Assembly: GCA_040757595.1 (NCBI GenBank)
Contig: JBFLWP010000006.1
Location: 1 to 64,000 of the forward strand
Direction: 5' to 3'
From: Nitrospirota bacterium
GTDB lineage: Bacteria > Nitrospirota > Nitrospiria > Nitrospirales > Nitrospiraceae
Length of the DNA stretch: 64,000 nt
The notes below the pieces were generated by a model. It worked only from the letters and a program-made list of their open reading frames with translations, did no database searches and had not been told where the DNA came from. The translations under genes were made by a program, and so were the position numbers. Shown here one piece after another: positions 42,713 through 51,527 of this stretch (positions are counted from its first letter, which is position 1; every line of letters starts with the position of its first letter).

Positions 42713-42796
42713 CCCTCGGCGAGAGGCTCGCGGCAAGGGGCGAGAGGCCGAAAGCTTCTGAATCCTGCCCTTGCCACGTGCCCTTTGCCTCGCGCC
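42713..42796. repeat. Heptamer hairpin array, GAGGCGA family, nuoI/nuoH
   Basis: Left arm CTCGGCGAGAGGCTCGCGGC and AAGGGGCGAGAGG (42714-42748); right arm CTGCCCTTGCCACGTGCCCT and TTGCCTCGCGCC (42765-42796). Confidence 0.78.
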
Positions 42797-42799
42797 AAC

Positions 42800-43867
42800 C
42801 TACCTCGGGAAGAGGTAAGCTGCGATGGACGTGATCAGGATGTTGCCGAGCGCGATCGGGAGCATCACCTTCCAGCCGAAGCGCATGAGCTGGTCGTACC
42901 GCAGCCGCGGCAGCGTCGCGCGCAGCCAGAAGAACAGGAACAGGAAAAAGTAGACCTTGACCGCGAACCAGAAGGTCCCGGACAGCCAGGCCAGGTGCGC
43001 GAGCCCGCCGTGAAACTGGAGGAACGGCGCGGGCGCGTTCCAGCCGCCCAGGAACAGGGCGGCGGCGATGCAGGAGACCAGGATCATGTTTGCGTATTCC
43101 GCCAGGAAGTAGAACGCGAACCGCATTCCGCTGTATTCGGTGAAGAACCCCGCCACCAGCTCGCTCTCGGCCTCCGGCAGGTCGAACGGCACCCGGTTCG
43201 TCTCGGCCACCGCCGAGATCACGTAGACGACGAACGCGAAAATCTGCGGGAACGGCGGGGCGAAGATGTACCAGTTCCAGAACCAGCCGCTCTGCGCCTC
43301 CGCGATCTTGACCAGGCTCAGCGAGCCGGCCAGGAGCAGCACGCCCACGATCGCGAGCCCCACGTTCAGCTCGTAGCTGATCACCTGCGCCGCCGAGCGC
43401 AGCCCGCCCAGCAGCGAGTATTTGCTGTTGGAGGCCCAACCGCCCAGGATGACCCCGTAGGCGCCGATGGACGTGAACGCGAGGATGTAGAGGATGCCGA
43501 TGTTGATGTCGCTGATCACGAAGGGCTTGAACTGGACGCCGAAGAGCTCGACGGTCTCGTTGGGACCGAAGGGCACGACCGCGAAGCCGATCAGGGCCGG
43601 CACCAGCGCCAGGATCGGGGCCAGGCTGAACAGGAACTTGTTGGCTCCGGCCGGGATGATGTCCTCCTTGAAGAAGAGCTTCAGGCCGTCCGCGATCGGC
43701 TGCAGGACGCCGTAGGGGCCGACCTCCATCGGGCCCATCCGGTCCTGCATCCAGCCCAGCACCTTGCGCTCGGCCAGCGTCAGGAACATCACGGTGAGCA
43801 TGACCACGCCCATGACCACCGCGATCTGGGCGAGAGAAAACGCCAGCTTCAATCCGACTTCAGCCAC
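42800..43867 (-). CDS. nuoH: NADH-quinone oxidoreductase subunit H
   Basis: Membrane subunit forming the quinone-binding chamber with NuoB and NuoD, 355 residues and eight helices. [20 protein letters not shown] and [13 protein letters not shown] are the family hallmark. Acidic loop segment [20 protein letters not shown] and [19 protein letters not shown] hold the conserved glutamates of the E-channel. The C-terminal [20 protein letters not shown] is normal. Confidence 0.97.
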   Translation of the reverse strand: MAEVGLKLAFSLAQIAVVMGVVMLTVMFLTLAERKVLGWMQDRMGPMEVGPYGVLQPIADGLKLFFKEDIIPAGANKFLFSLAPILALVPALIGFAVVPFGPNETVELFGVQFKPFVISDINIGILYILAFTSIGAYGVILGGWASNSKYSLLGGLRSAAQVISYELNVGLAIVGVLLLAGSLSLVKIAEAQSGWFWNWYIFAPPFPQIFAFVVYVISAVAETNRVPFDLPEAESELVAGFFTEYSGMRFAFYFLAEYANMILVSCIAAALFLGGWNAPAPFLQFHGGLAHLAWLSGTFWFAVKVYFFLFLFFWLRATLPRLRYDQLMRFGWKVMLPIALGNILITSIAAYLFPR

Positions 43868-43880
43868 AATCCCCTCCGGT

Positions 43881-43969
43881 CTCGTTAAACGTCCCTCGTG
43901 AAGCGTGAAGCGTGTGTTTCCGGGATACTTCTCCCCCTGACGAGATACGAGCGACGCTTCACGAACTAC
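43881..43969. repeat. Heptamer hairpin array, GTGAAGC family, nuoH/nuoG
   Basis: Left arm CCTCGTGAAGCGTGAAGCGT (43895-43914); right arm GAGATACGAGCGACGCTTCA and CGAACTAC (43941-43968). The right arm reaches the nuoG stop at 43966. Confidence 0.75.
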
Positions 43970-46638
43970 GCCTTTTCGACTTTCACCTGCGCCAGCCTGT
44001 AATACGGCACCTTGGTGATCGGGTCAACCGCCACGTCCAGGAGCCGGCGCGCCTCCTGGTCGAAATGCTCCGGGAACTTGGCCACGCCCTCCGGAATGCG
44101 GTCCAGCAAGCTGGCCGTCGTCGTCATCTGGCCGAGGGAATTGGAGACCCGCACCCGGTCCCCCTCCGCCACCCCCAGCCTGGCCGCGTCCGCCGGATTC
44201 AAGGCCAGGGCGCCGCTCGATTGTACCTGCAGCAGCCCCTTGGCCCTGGTCGAGAGCTTCCCCGAATGGAACAAGGATTGCGCCAGCTCCAGCGTCAGGG
44301 GGGCGCCCGGGCCGGCCTGTCCGCCGGAGGCGGCCCAGTTATAGCGGGACGCGAGGTCCTCTGCAAATCCTTCGTTCAGGTACCGGTCCACGGCGTCCCG
44401 GTCCGGCTTGGGCGGGGTCGGGGCCGGCCCCAAAAGCCCGTAGCCGGGGATCAGGCTGCGAATCTCCTTGAGGATCTCCCGGGCGTCGCCGTATTCGATC
44501 GGATAGCCCATCAGGGCCGACAGGGCCGAGAAGACCTCCCAGTCGGGGCGGCTCTCCCCGATCGGTTCGATGGCCTGGCGGACCTGCTGGACGTGACCTT
44601 CGGTGTTGGTGAAGGTGCCGCTCTTTTCTGCGTAGGAACAGGCCGGCAGGACCACGTGGGCGAGCTTCGCCGTGTCGGTCAGGAACAGCTCCTGGACGAC
44701 GAGGAACTCCGCCTGCTGGAGCGCTTCCTCGACCTTCGCCGAGGACGGCAGGGTTCCGACCGGATTCTCGCCCACGACGTAGAGGGCCTTGACGCGACCG
44801 GTTCGGGCCTCCTCCAGGATTTCCAGGAGCGTCCCGCCCTGGTCCTTGGGCAGGTCCTCCTTCCACAGGGAGGCGAGCCGCGCGCGCGCCGCCTGGTCTG
44901 TCAGGTCGGCCGGCCCGGGCAGGAATTCCGGGACCGTGCCCATCTCCACCGCTCCCTGATCGTTGTTCTCTTCGGCCAGCGGCGCCAGCCCGCAGCCGGG
45001 CAGGCCGTGGTGGCCGGTCAGGAGCAGCAGGTCCAGCAGGGTCGCGGCCAGACCAGACCCCTCCGGCGCCCGCAGCACCCCCTGTCCGACGACGACGACG
45101 GCCCGGGCCGTGCGGGCGAAGGCCCGGGCTGCGGCCTTGAAGGAACTGGCGGGCGAGCCGGTCGCCTGCTCGATCGCGCGCCAGTCGAGCGCCCGGACCG
45201 CCTCGCCGACCCCCTGTACGTAGCGCGGCGCCTGCTGGGCGAGGGGCTGGCTCGCCAGGCCCTCCTCGACGACGGCCTTGATCAGCCCGAGCACGGCCGG
45301 CTTGAAGCGCTCGGGCGACGCCGCGAAGTGGTGCGTTGCGAGGTTCGAGATGTTGCTGATGCGCTCGACCGCCGGCTTCAGCGATTCGACCGTGATCAAC
45401 GTCGCGCCCCGCTTCTTCACCGCCTCCTTGATCTTGAGGCCGGTGACGGGGTTGGTCTCGGTGACGTTGGTCCCGACGAGGAGCAGGGCCTCCGCGTGCC
45501 CCAGGTCCTCGAAGCTCACGGTCCACCGGTGGGTGCCCTGCACGCGGCGGAGCGCGCGCACCGCGTTGATCTGGCCGTAGCGGGCGCTGCTGTCGAGCTT
45601 GTTCGTGCCGACCGCCAGCCGCATGAACTTCTGAAAGACGTACAATTCCTCGTTGGTACAGCGGCCGCCGATCAATCCCGCGAAGGCCCGGGGGCCGTGC
45701 TTGAGCTTGATCCGGACGAAGGTTTCGGCCACCAGCTCCAGCGCCTCTTCCCAGGTGGCCGGCGCCAGCTCGCCGTTGCGCCGGACGAGGGGCTGCGTCA
45801 GCCGGTCCGGGTGGGTGCTCACGTGATAGCCGAAGTAGCCGCGCGCGCAGAGGTCGCCGTTGTTGCGGCCGGCGCCGTGGGCGGAGTTGACCTCGATCAG
45901 CTGGTTCTCCTTGGTCTGGATCGTGATCTGGCACCCGTCCCCGCAGTAGGTGCAGACCGTGTCCGCGCGCTTGAGCATCCACGGCCGGTACTCGTACATG
46001 GACAGGCGGCTGGTGATCGCCCCGACCGGGCAGATCTGCACGCAGCCGCCGCAGAACTCGCAGTCCAGCGGGTGTGGGCCGAAGTGCTTGATCTCGGTCA
46101 TCGTCCCGCGGCCGCTCGGCGCGAGCGCCTTCACGTCCATGACCTCGTCGCAGTAGCGGACGCAGCGCAGGCACTGGACGCAGCGGTTCATCTGGGTTTC
46201 GATCAGGGGGCTGAAGTATTCCTTCGGGAAGACCCGCTTGATCTCGACGAACCGGCTGGTCGTGGGCGTGTACTGGTGCGAGAAGTCCTGGAGGTCGCAG
46301 CGGCCGCCCTGGTCGCAGACCGGGCAGTCCAGCGGGTGGTTGGCCAGGATGAACTCCAGCACCGACTTGTGCGCTTGGTCCACCACCGTCGTGGCGGTGC
46401 GCACGACCATGCCCTCGGCCACCGGCGTGCTGCAGGACGTCTGGAGCTTGGGGATCCGCTCGATCTCCACGAGGCACATGCGGCAGTTGGCGTCCGGCTT
46501 GAGCTTGGGGTGATAGCAGAAGTGCGGGATCATCACCCCGGCTTGGCGGGCCGCCTCGATGACGAGCGTGCCCTTCGGCACCGTGATCTGGCGCCCGTCG
46601 ATCGTCAGCCTGACCGGCTCGGCTGTCGTGTGAGCCAT
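43966..46638 (-). CDS. nuoG: NADH-quinone oxidoreductase subunit G
   Basis: Largest peripheral subunit, 890 residues. Order: 2Fe-2S ferredoxin domain ([28 protein letters not shown]), His/Cys-ligated 4Fe-4S motif ([19 protein letters not shown]), two further 4Fe-4S motifs ([30 protein letters not shown]), a fourth Cys set [10 protein letters not shown] in the molybdopterin-oxidoreductase-like domain (about 235 on), then the catalytically inert oxidoreductase fold and a C-terminal MopB-binding-like domain ([20 protein letters not shown]). It passes electrons from NuoF to NuoI. Confidence 0.97.
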   Translation of the reverse strand: MAHTTAEPVRLTIDGRQITVPKGTLVIEAARQAGVMIPHFCYHPKLKPDANCRMCLVEIERIPKLQTSCSTPVAEGMVVRTATTVVDQAHKSVLEFILANHPLDCPVCDQGGRCDLQDFSHQYTPTTSRFVEIKRVFPKEYFSPLIETQMNRCVQCLRCVRYCDEVMDVKALAPSGRGTMTEIKHFGPHPLDCEFCGGCVQICPVGAITSRLSMYEYRPWMLKRADTVCTYCGDGCQITIQTKENQLIEVNSAHGAGRNNGDLCARGYFGYHVSTHPDRLTQPLVRRNGELAPATWEEALELVAETFVRIKLKHGPRAFAGLIGGRCTNEELYVFQKFMRLAVGTNKLDSSARYGQINAVRALRRVQGTHRWTVSFEDLGHAEALLLVGTNVTETNPVTGLKIKEAVKKRGATLITVESLKPAVERISNISNLATHHFAASPERFKPAVLGLIKAVVEEGLASQPLAQQAPRYVQGVGEAVRALDWRAIEQATGSPASSFKAAARAFARTARAVVVVGQGVLRAPEGSGLAATLLDLLLLTGHHGLPGCGLAPLAEENNDQGAVEMGTVPEFLPGPADLTDQAARARLASLWKEDLPKDQGGTLLEILEEARTGRVKALYVVGENPVGTLPSSAKVEEALQQAEFLVVQELFLTDTAKLAHVVLPACSYAEKSGTFTNTEGHVQQVRQAIEPIGESRPDWEVFSALSALMGYPIEYGDAREILKEIRSLIPGYGLLGPAPTPPKPDRDAVDRYLNEGFAEDLASRYNWAASGGQAGPGAPLTLELAQSLFHSGKLSTRAKGLLQVQSSGALALNPADAARLGVAEGDRVRVSNSLGQMTTTASLLDRIPEGVAKFPEHFDQEARRLLDVAVDPITKVPYYRLAQVKVEKA

Positions 46639-46646
46639 ACGTTTTC

Positions 46647-46719
46647 AGGCTAGTGGCGAGAGGCGAGAGGCGAGAGGAGGACCGCTCCCATAGCCTCGTG
46701 CCCCGCGCCTCGCGCCTGC
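46647..46719. repeat. Heptamer hairpin array, GAGGCGA family, in nuoF tail
   Basis: Left arm AGGCTAGTGGCGAGAGGCGA and GAGGCGAGAGG (46647-46677); right arm TAGCCTCGTGCCCCGCGCCT and CGCGCCTGC (46691-46719). The array covers the nuoF 3' end (stop at 46650) and encodes its last ~20 residues. Confidence 0.78.
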
Positions 46720-47984
46720 TCCTCGGCCTCCCGGATCAGCTCCTCGTACTCGTGACGCCAGTACTTCAGCGTGCTCAGGATCGGGGCGATCTCCGCGTCC
46801 CCGAAGGCGCAGACCGTCCGCCCCGCGATGTTCTGGCACAAGTCCGTCAGCGTTTCAAGGTCCTGCATGCGCCCGCGCTTGGCCAGGATGCGGCGCAGCG
46901 TCTGCACCAGCCAGGAACTGCCTTCCCGGCAGGGGCTGCACTTGCCGCAGGACTCGTGGTGAAAGAACTCCATCAGCCTGAGCGCCGCCCAGACCATGCC
47001 CGTCCCCTCTTCCATCACGGTCACGCCGCCCGATCCCAGCATCGAGCCGGCTTGGGCCACCGATTCGAAGTCCAACTTCACGTCCAAATGCTCGGCGGTG
47101 AAAAAGGCGGCCGAGGCTCCGCCGGGGATGATCGCCTTCAAGGGCTTCTCCGACCGCATCCCGCCCGCGTGCTCGAAGATCAGCTCCCGGAACGTGATCC
47201 CCATCGGCACCTCGTAGTTCCCGGGCCGCTTCACGTGCCCGCTCACGCAGAAGATGCGCGTCCCCGTGCTCTTCGGCGGGGAGCCGAGGGCCGCGAACCA
47301 ATCGGCCCCTCGATTGACGATATGGGGCAGATTGGCCAGCGTCTCCACGTTGTTCACGACGGTCGGCTTTCCGTAGAGGCCGTGCGTGGCGGGGAAGGGC
47401 GGTTTGACCCGGGGCAGGCCGCGCTTTCCTTCCAGCGATTCGAGCAAGGCGGTCTCCTCCCCGCAGATGTAGGCCCCCGCCCCGCGGTGCACCCAGATGT
47501 CCACGTTCACGCCGGTACCGAGGATGTTCCTGCCTAGGTAGCCGGCCCGCCTCGCCTCGGCCAGGGCCTGCTCCAGAATCTTCGCGCCCAGGACGAACTC
47601 GCCCCGGATGTAGATGTAGGCGGTCTCGGCGCCGATCGCGTAGGCGGCGATGGCGATCCCCTCCAGCAACTGGTGCGGGTCCCGCTCGATCAACTGGCGG
47701 TCCTTGAACGTGCCCGGCTCGCTCTCGTCGGCGTTGCAGCAGAGATATTTCGGGCCGCGGTAGTCCTTGGGGAGGAACCCCCACTTCACGCCAGTCGGGA
47801 ACCCGGCGCCCCCGCGCCCGCGCAGCCCCGACTTCTTCACGATCTCGGTCACGTCGCCCGGCGCGACCTTGCCCAGGACCTTCCGCAAAGCCTGGTACCC
47901 GCCGGCCCGCTCATAGTCGGCCAGCGAGCCGGTGTACCCGGGCTGGGACATGTTCTTCGTCAGGATCAGCTCGTACTTCGGCAT
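46650..47984 (-). CDS. nuoF: NADH-quinone oxidoreductase subunit F
   Basis: NADH-oxidising flavoprotein subunit, 444 residues from the ATG at 47984 (MPKYELILTKNM). FMN/NADH-binding GLRGRGGAGFPTGVKWGFLP, followed by NADESEPGTFKDR, EETALLESLEGKRGLPR and the N3 cluster motif ESCGKCSPCREG, with the fourth Cys in LCQNIAGRTVCAFGD. The final ~20 residues (GAGHEAMGAVLLSPLASRH) come from a heptamer array and are not part of the usual fold. Confidence 0.97.
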   Translation of the reverse strand: MPKYELILTKNMSQPGYTGSLADYERAGGYQALRKVLGKVAPGDVTEIVKKSGLRGRGGAGFPTGVKWGFLPKDYRGPKYLCCNADESEPGTFKDRQLIERDPHQLLEGIAIAAYAIGAETAYIYIRGEFVLGAKILEQALAEARRAGYLGRNILGTGVNVDIWVHRGAGAYICGEETALLESLEGKRGLPRVKPPFPATHGLYGKPTVVNNVETLANLPHIVNRGADWFAALGSPPKSTGTRIFCVSGHVKRPGNYEVPMGITFRELIFEHAGGMRSEKPLKAIIPGGASAAFFTAEHLDVKLDFESVAQAGSMLGSGGVTVMEEGTGMVWAALRLMEFFHHESCGKCSPCREGSSWLVQTLRRILAKRGRMQDLETLTDLCQNIAGRTVCAFGDAEIAPILSTLKYWRHEYEELIREAEEQARGAGHEAMGAVLLSPLASRH

Positions 47985-47993
47985 CACCCTAAC

Positions 47994-48096
47994 CTCGTGA
48001 CGAGTGACGCGTAACGCGCGACGAGGAATTCGACAAGCTTTTGGATCTTCAAATCTGCACCTGTCACGCGTCACCCATCACGCGTCACGCTTCGCG
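47994..48096. repeat. Heptamer hairpin array, GTGACGC family, nuoF/nuoE
   Basis: Left arm TCGTGACGAGTGACGCGTAA and CGCGCGACGAGG (47994-48026); right arm CTGTCACGCGTCACCCATCA and CGCGTCACGCTTCGCG (48061-48096). The right arm overlaps the nuoE stop codon at 48078 and its last codons. Confidence 0.8.
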
Positions 48097-48611
48097 GGTT
48101 CTGGTAAGATGAACGGCCCGCTCTTAAGCGTGGAGGTGCCGTCCCGCTTCAAATCCGCCAGGATCCGGTCCACTTTCTCCTCGGTCAGCTTTTCGTAATA
48201 GTCGTCGTTGACCTGCATCATCGGGCCGGTCCCGCAGGCCGCCAGGCACTCCACCGTGCTAAGCGTGAACAGCCGGTCGGGCGTCGTCTCGCCCGGCTTG
48301 ATGCCCAGCCGGGCGTGCAGCCACTTCAGCAGGGCGTCCGACCCGACGAGCGCGCACATCAGGGACTTGCAGACCTGGATGTGGAACTTCCCGACCGGCT
48401 TCAGGTTCAGCATCGTGTAGAAGGTGACGGTCTCGTACACTTGCGGGGGCGTGACCTTCAGGATCGAGGCGATCTCCTTCATGGCCGCCTCGCTCACGTA
48501 GCCCTCCTCCCGCTGGGCCAGGTAGAGCAGGGGCAGCATGGCCGACCGCCGGACCGGGTACCGATGCAGAATCTGCTCGATCTCGTCCCTATACTTCTCT
48601 CGCAACATCAA
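48078..48611 (-). CDS. nuoE: NADH-quinone oxidoreductase subunit E
   Basis: Thioredoxin-like subunit of 177 residues with the 2Fe-2S cluster N1a. An N-terminal helical part (ILHRYPVRRSAMLPLLYLAQ) is followed by the ferredoxin fold. Cluster cysteines are in VCKSLMCALVGSD and VECLAACGTGPM. It pairs with NuoF in the NADH dehydrogenase module. The last residues before the stop come from a heptamer arm. Confidence 0.96.
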   Translation of the reverse strand: MMLREKYRDEIEQILHRYPVRRSAMLPLLYLAQREEGYVSEAAMKEIASILKVTPPQVYETVTFYTMLNLKPVGKFHIQVCKSLMCALVGSDALLKWLHARLGIKPGETTPDRLFTLSTVECLAACGTGPMMQVNDDYYEKLTEEKVDRILADLKRDGTSTLKSGPFILPEPAKRDA

Positions 48612-48623
48612 TGCTCCTGCAGA

Positions 48624-48720
48624 ATGGTCAGTGGTCTGTGGTCAGTGGATCAGATCCTTCCTGCACTAATCCCGGTCCCCCGACCACGCCTTTCTCTTTC
48701 CACCGACCTCTGACCACTTC
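48624..48720. repeat. Heptamer hairpin array, GGTCAGT family, nuoE/nuoCD
   Basis: Left arm ATGGTCAGTGGTCTGTGGTC and AGTGG (48624-48648); right arm CCACCGACCTCTGACCACTT (48700-48719) with a partial complementary stretch CCCCCGACCACG before it (48677-48688). Confidence 0.78.
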
Positions 48721-48727
48721 TCAGTCT

Positions 48728-50479
48728 TCACCGGTCGCATTCCCCCATCACGATGTCGTAGGTGCCGAAGATCGTGATGATGTCCGAGATCAGGTAGCCC
48801 CGCGCCATGTGGTCGAACGCCCCCATGTGGACGAAGGACGGCGCCCGGATCTTCATCCGGTAGGGCCGCGGGCTCCCGTCGCTGACGATGAAGAAGCCCA
48901 GCTCGCCCTTCGGGGCCTCCGACGCGCAGTAGGTCTCGCCCTTGGGCGGCTTGAAGCCCTGGGTGAAGATGATGAAGTGGTGGATCAGGCTCTCCATGTC
49001 CCGCATGACCATGGGCTTGGGCGGCGGAATCACCTGCGGGAGATCCGCCATGATCGGGCCCTCCGGCATCAGGTCGAGGCACTGCTTGATGATCCGGCAG
49101 CTCTGCTTCATCTCCTCCATCCGGACCCAGTACCGGTCGTAGGTGTCGCCGTTCTTGCCGACCGGCACCTCCCACTCGACCTTGCCGTAGGCCCCGTAGG
49201 GCTCCAGCTTCCGCACGTCGTAGGCGACGCCGGAGCCGCGCAGCACGGGCCCGGTGAGGCCGAAGTTGATCGCGTCCTCCGCCGAGATCACGGCCACGTT
49301 CTTCGTCCGGCCCACCCAGATCCGGTTGCTCTGCAGCAGCGCGTCATATTCCCGGATGTGGTCCGGGAACGTGTCCAGGAACGTCTTCAGCCGCTGGGCC
49401 AGCTCGGGCGTGAAGTCGCTGTCCACGCCGCCGATGCGGTAGTAGTTCAGCGTGAGGCGGGCGCCGCAGAGCTTCTCGAACAGGTCGAGCAGCACCTCCC
49501 GCTCGCGGAACGTCCAGAAGAAGACCGTCATCGCGCCGATGTCCAGAGCCTGCGTGCCGAGCCAAAACAGGTGCCCGACGATCCGCTGCATCTCGGCGAC
49601 GATCGTGCGGACGTACTCGGCCCGCTCTGGCACCGTGATGCCCACGAGCTTCTCGACCGCCCGCACGTAGGCGTAGTTGTTGGTCATCGAGCAGACGTAG
49701 TCGAGCCGGTCCGTGTGCGGGATGACCTGCATGTAATGCAGCCCCTCGGCCAGCTTCTCCACGCCCCGGTGCAGGTAGCCCAGGTCCGGTGTGGCCTTGA
49801 CGATCCGCTCCCCGTCCAGCTCCAGCACGACGCGCAGCACCCCGTGAGTGCTCGGGTGCTGCGGCCCCATGTTCAGGAGCAGCTCCTCGGTCCGGCGGGA
49901 CGAGGGCGGCGCCTCCTCGGCCAGAAACGGCTTCTTCTTCTCGTCCGGAATCTCTCCCTCGACCGCCTCCGCGGGCGGCTCGTCCAGCCGGGGGATGAAG
50001 TCGAACTGGCTCCGCCAGCCGCGGCCCTCCGCGGGGAAGTCCTTGCGGAGTGGGTGCCCCTCGTCGTAGTCCTCCGGCATCAGGATGCGCCGCAGGTCGG
50101 GATGGCCGGCGAACCGGATGCCCATGAGGTCGTACACCTCCCGCTCCATGAAGTCGGCGCCCCGCCAGATGCCGGTGACGGAGTCGATGACGGGATCGTC
50201 CTCGGTCACACGGGCCTTCACCCGGAGGCGCCGGCCGTGCGGGAGGGAGAGGAAGTGATAGATCACTTCGAAGCGCTCCGGCTCGTCCGGATAGTCGGCC
50301 GAGCAGATGTCGGTGATGTGGTCGAAGGCCGCGGAGGGGTCGTCGTGGAGGAACCGCGCCACGTCCAGGATGCGCGGCGCGGCGACCTGCACGGACAGCT
50401 CCGACCGGGCCTCGTCCTCGTGGACCGAGAGCACCGCCTCCGGGAACCGGCTCTTCAACGTGTCAAGCAACGGGTGCAT
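48728..50479 (-). CDS. nuoCD: NADH-quinone oxidoreductase fused subunit CD
   Basis: Natural fusion of 583 residues: NuoC about 1-165 (RVTEDDPVIDSVTGIWRGAD, MEREVYDLMGIRFAGHPDLR), a Pro/Glu-rich linker, then NuoD from about 195 (LLLNMGPQHPSTHGVLRVVL to the C-terminus TYDIVMGECDR). NuoD forms the quinone pocket with NuoB; PQHPSTHG carries the quinone-site His. Arg238 in GYLHRGVEKL aligns with bovine NDUFS2 Arg85, the residue methylated by NDUFAF7, whose homologue heads this operon. Confidence 0.97.
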   Translation of the reverse strand: MHPLLDTLKSRFPEAVLSVHEDEARSELSVQVAAPRILDVARFLHDDPSAAFDHITDICSADYPDEPERFEVIYHFLSLPHGRRLRVKARVTEDDPVIDSVTGIWRGADFMEREVYDLMGIRFAGHPDLRRILMPEDYDEGHPLRKDFPAEGRGWRSQFDFIPRLDEPPAEAVEGEIPDEKKKPFLAEEAPPSSRRTEELLLNMGPQHPSTHGVLRVVLELDGERIVKATPDLGYLHRGVEKLAEGLHYMQVIPHTDRLDYVCSMTNNYAYVRAVEKLVGITVPERAEYVRTIVAEMQRIVGHLFWLGTQALDIGAMTVFFWTFREREVLLDLFEKLCGARLTLNYYRIGGVDSDFTPELAQRLKTFLDTFPDHIREYDALLQSNRIWVGRTKNVAVISAEDAINFGLTGPVLRGSGVAYDVRKLEPYGAYGKVEWEVPVGKNGDTYDRYWVRMEEMKQSCRIIKQCLDLMPEGPIMADLPQVIPPPKPMVMRDMESLIHHFIIFTQGFKPPKGETYCASEAPKGELGFFIVSDGSPRPYRMKIRAPSFVHMGAFDHMARGYLISDIITIFGTYDIVMGECDR

Positions 50480-50489
50480 GGCTCACAAA

Positions 50490-50576
50490 GAGCTGATGGC
50501 TTATGGCTAATGGCCTATGGTTTGGAAAGGCCCGGAACTTTCTTGCCATAAGCTATACGCCATCAGCCATAGGCCC
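50490..50576. repeat. Heptamer hairpin array, GCCATCA family, nuoCD/nuoB
   Basis: Left arm GAGCTGATGGCTTATGGCTA and ATGGCCTATGG (50490-50520); right arm GCCATAAGCTATACGCCATC and AGCCATAGGCCC (50545-50576). Confidence 0.8.
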
Positions 50577-51056
50577 TTACTTCACGAAGACCTTTTCCCT
50601 CTGGATCTTCTCCTGCAGCTTGAGCAGCCCGTCCAGCAGGGCTTCGGGCCTGGGCGGGCAGCCGGGGATGTACACGTCCACTGGCACGACCTGGTCCACG
50701 CCCTGGACCACGCTGTAGCTGTTGTAATGGTTGCCGGACGTCGCGCAGGAGCCCATCGAGATGACGTAGCGCGGCTCGGGCATCTGGTCGTAGATGCGGC
50801 GGATCACCGGCGCCATTTTGCGCGTCACCGTGCCGGCCACGATCATCAGGTCCGACTGCCGGGGCGAGGCGCGGAACACGCCGGCGCCGAACCGGTCGAT
50901 GTCGTACCGGGAGGAGACCGTGGCGATCATCTCGATCGCGCAGCAGGCCAGACCGAAGGTCATCGGCCAGAGCGCGGACTTCCGCGCCCAACCGACCAGG
51001 AGGTCCAGGTTGGTGGTGATCACGTTCGCTTCGAGCTGTCGTTCAAAGAGGCTCAC
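50577..51056 (-). CDS. nuoB: NADH-quinone oxidoreductase subunit B
   Basis: Subunit of 159 residues carrying the terminal cluster N2. The adjacent cysteines of GLACCAIEM, the cysteine of [11 protein letters not shown] and that of [16 protein letters not shown] are the four ligands. It transfers electrons to quinone at the interface with NuoD. Length and motifs are normal. A heptamer array lies on each side. Confidence 0.97.
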   Translation of the reverse strand: MSLFERQLEANVITTNLDLLVGWARKSALWPMTFGLACCAIEMIATVSSRYDIDRFGAGVFRASPRQSDLMIVAGTVTRKMAPVIRRIYDQMPEPRYVISMGSCATSGNHYNSYSVVQGVDQVVPVDVYIPGCPPRPEALLDGLLKLQEKIQREKVFVK

Positions 51057-51067
51057 GATATTCGCCT

Positions 51068-51154
51068 CAGGGCGCGTGGCGAGAGGCTCGGGGCACGGGA
51101 CGCTTCGCTCACGGCTGGCTGCCCCTTGCCTCTGGCCTCGTGCCTCGCGCCTAA
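51068..51154. repeat. Heptamer hairpin array, GAGGCGA family, nuoB/nuoA
   Basis: Left arm CAGGGCGCGTGGCGAGAGGC and TCGGGGCACGGG (51068-51099); right arm CCCCTTGCCTCTGGCCTCGT and GCCTCGCGCCTAA (51122-51154). The right arm touches the nuoA stop codon. Confidence 0.78.
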
Positions 51155-51522
51155 TCCCATTCGAGCGCGCCCTTCTTCCACGCGTACCAGAACCCGACGA
51201 GAAGGATGGCGATGAACAGCGCCATCTCCATGAGCCCGACGAGGCCCAGCTTGCGATAGGCCACGGCCCAGGGAAAGAGGAAGATGATCTCGATGTCGAA
51301 GATCACGAACAGCATCGCGATGATGTAGTACCGCATCGGGAACTGTACGCGGGCGTCCGAGAACAGGGGGCTCCCGCTCTCGTACGGGGCCAGCTTCGCG
51401 CGATACGGCCGGTCAGGCCGCACCAGCGAGCCGACCAGGAGCGAGACCAGCCCGAACGCCAGGGCGATCACGATGAAGACCAGGATCGGAACGTAATTCA
51501 GCGGAACCGCGTCGCTACCCAT
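51151..51522 (-). CDS. nuoA: NADH-quinone oxidoreductase subunit A
   Basis: Three-helix membrane subunit of 123 residues. [20 protein letters not shown] is TM1; [20 protein letters not shown] is the flexible TM1-2 loop at the quinone site (the usual Cys is Ser here); [20 protein letters not shown] carries the conserved Asp and Glu residues of TM2. Start lies 5 bp after the midA stop, so the two are tightly coupled. Confidence 0.96.
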   Translation of the reverse strand: MGSDAVPLNYVPILVFIVIALAFGLVSLLVGSLVRPDRPYRAKLAPYESGSPLFSDARVQFPMRYYIIAMLFVIFDIEIIFLFPWAVAYRKLGLVGLMEMALFIAILLVGFWYAWKKGALEWD

Positions 51523-51527
51523 CTCGC

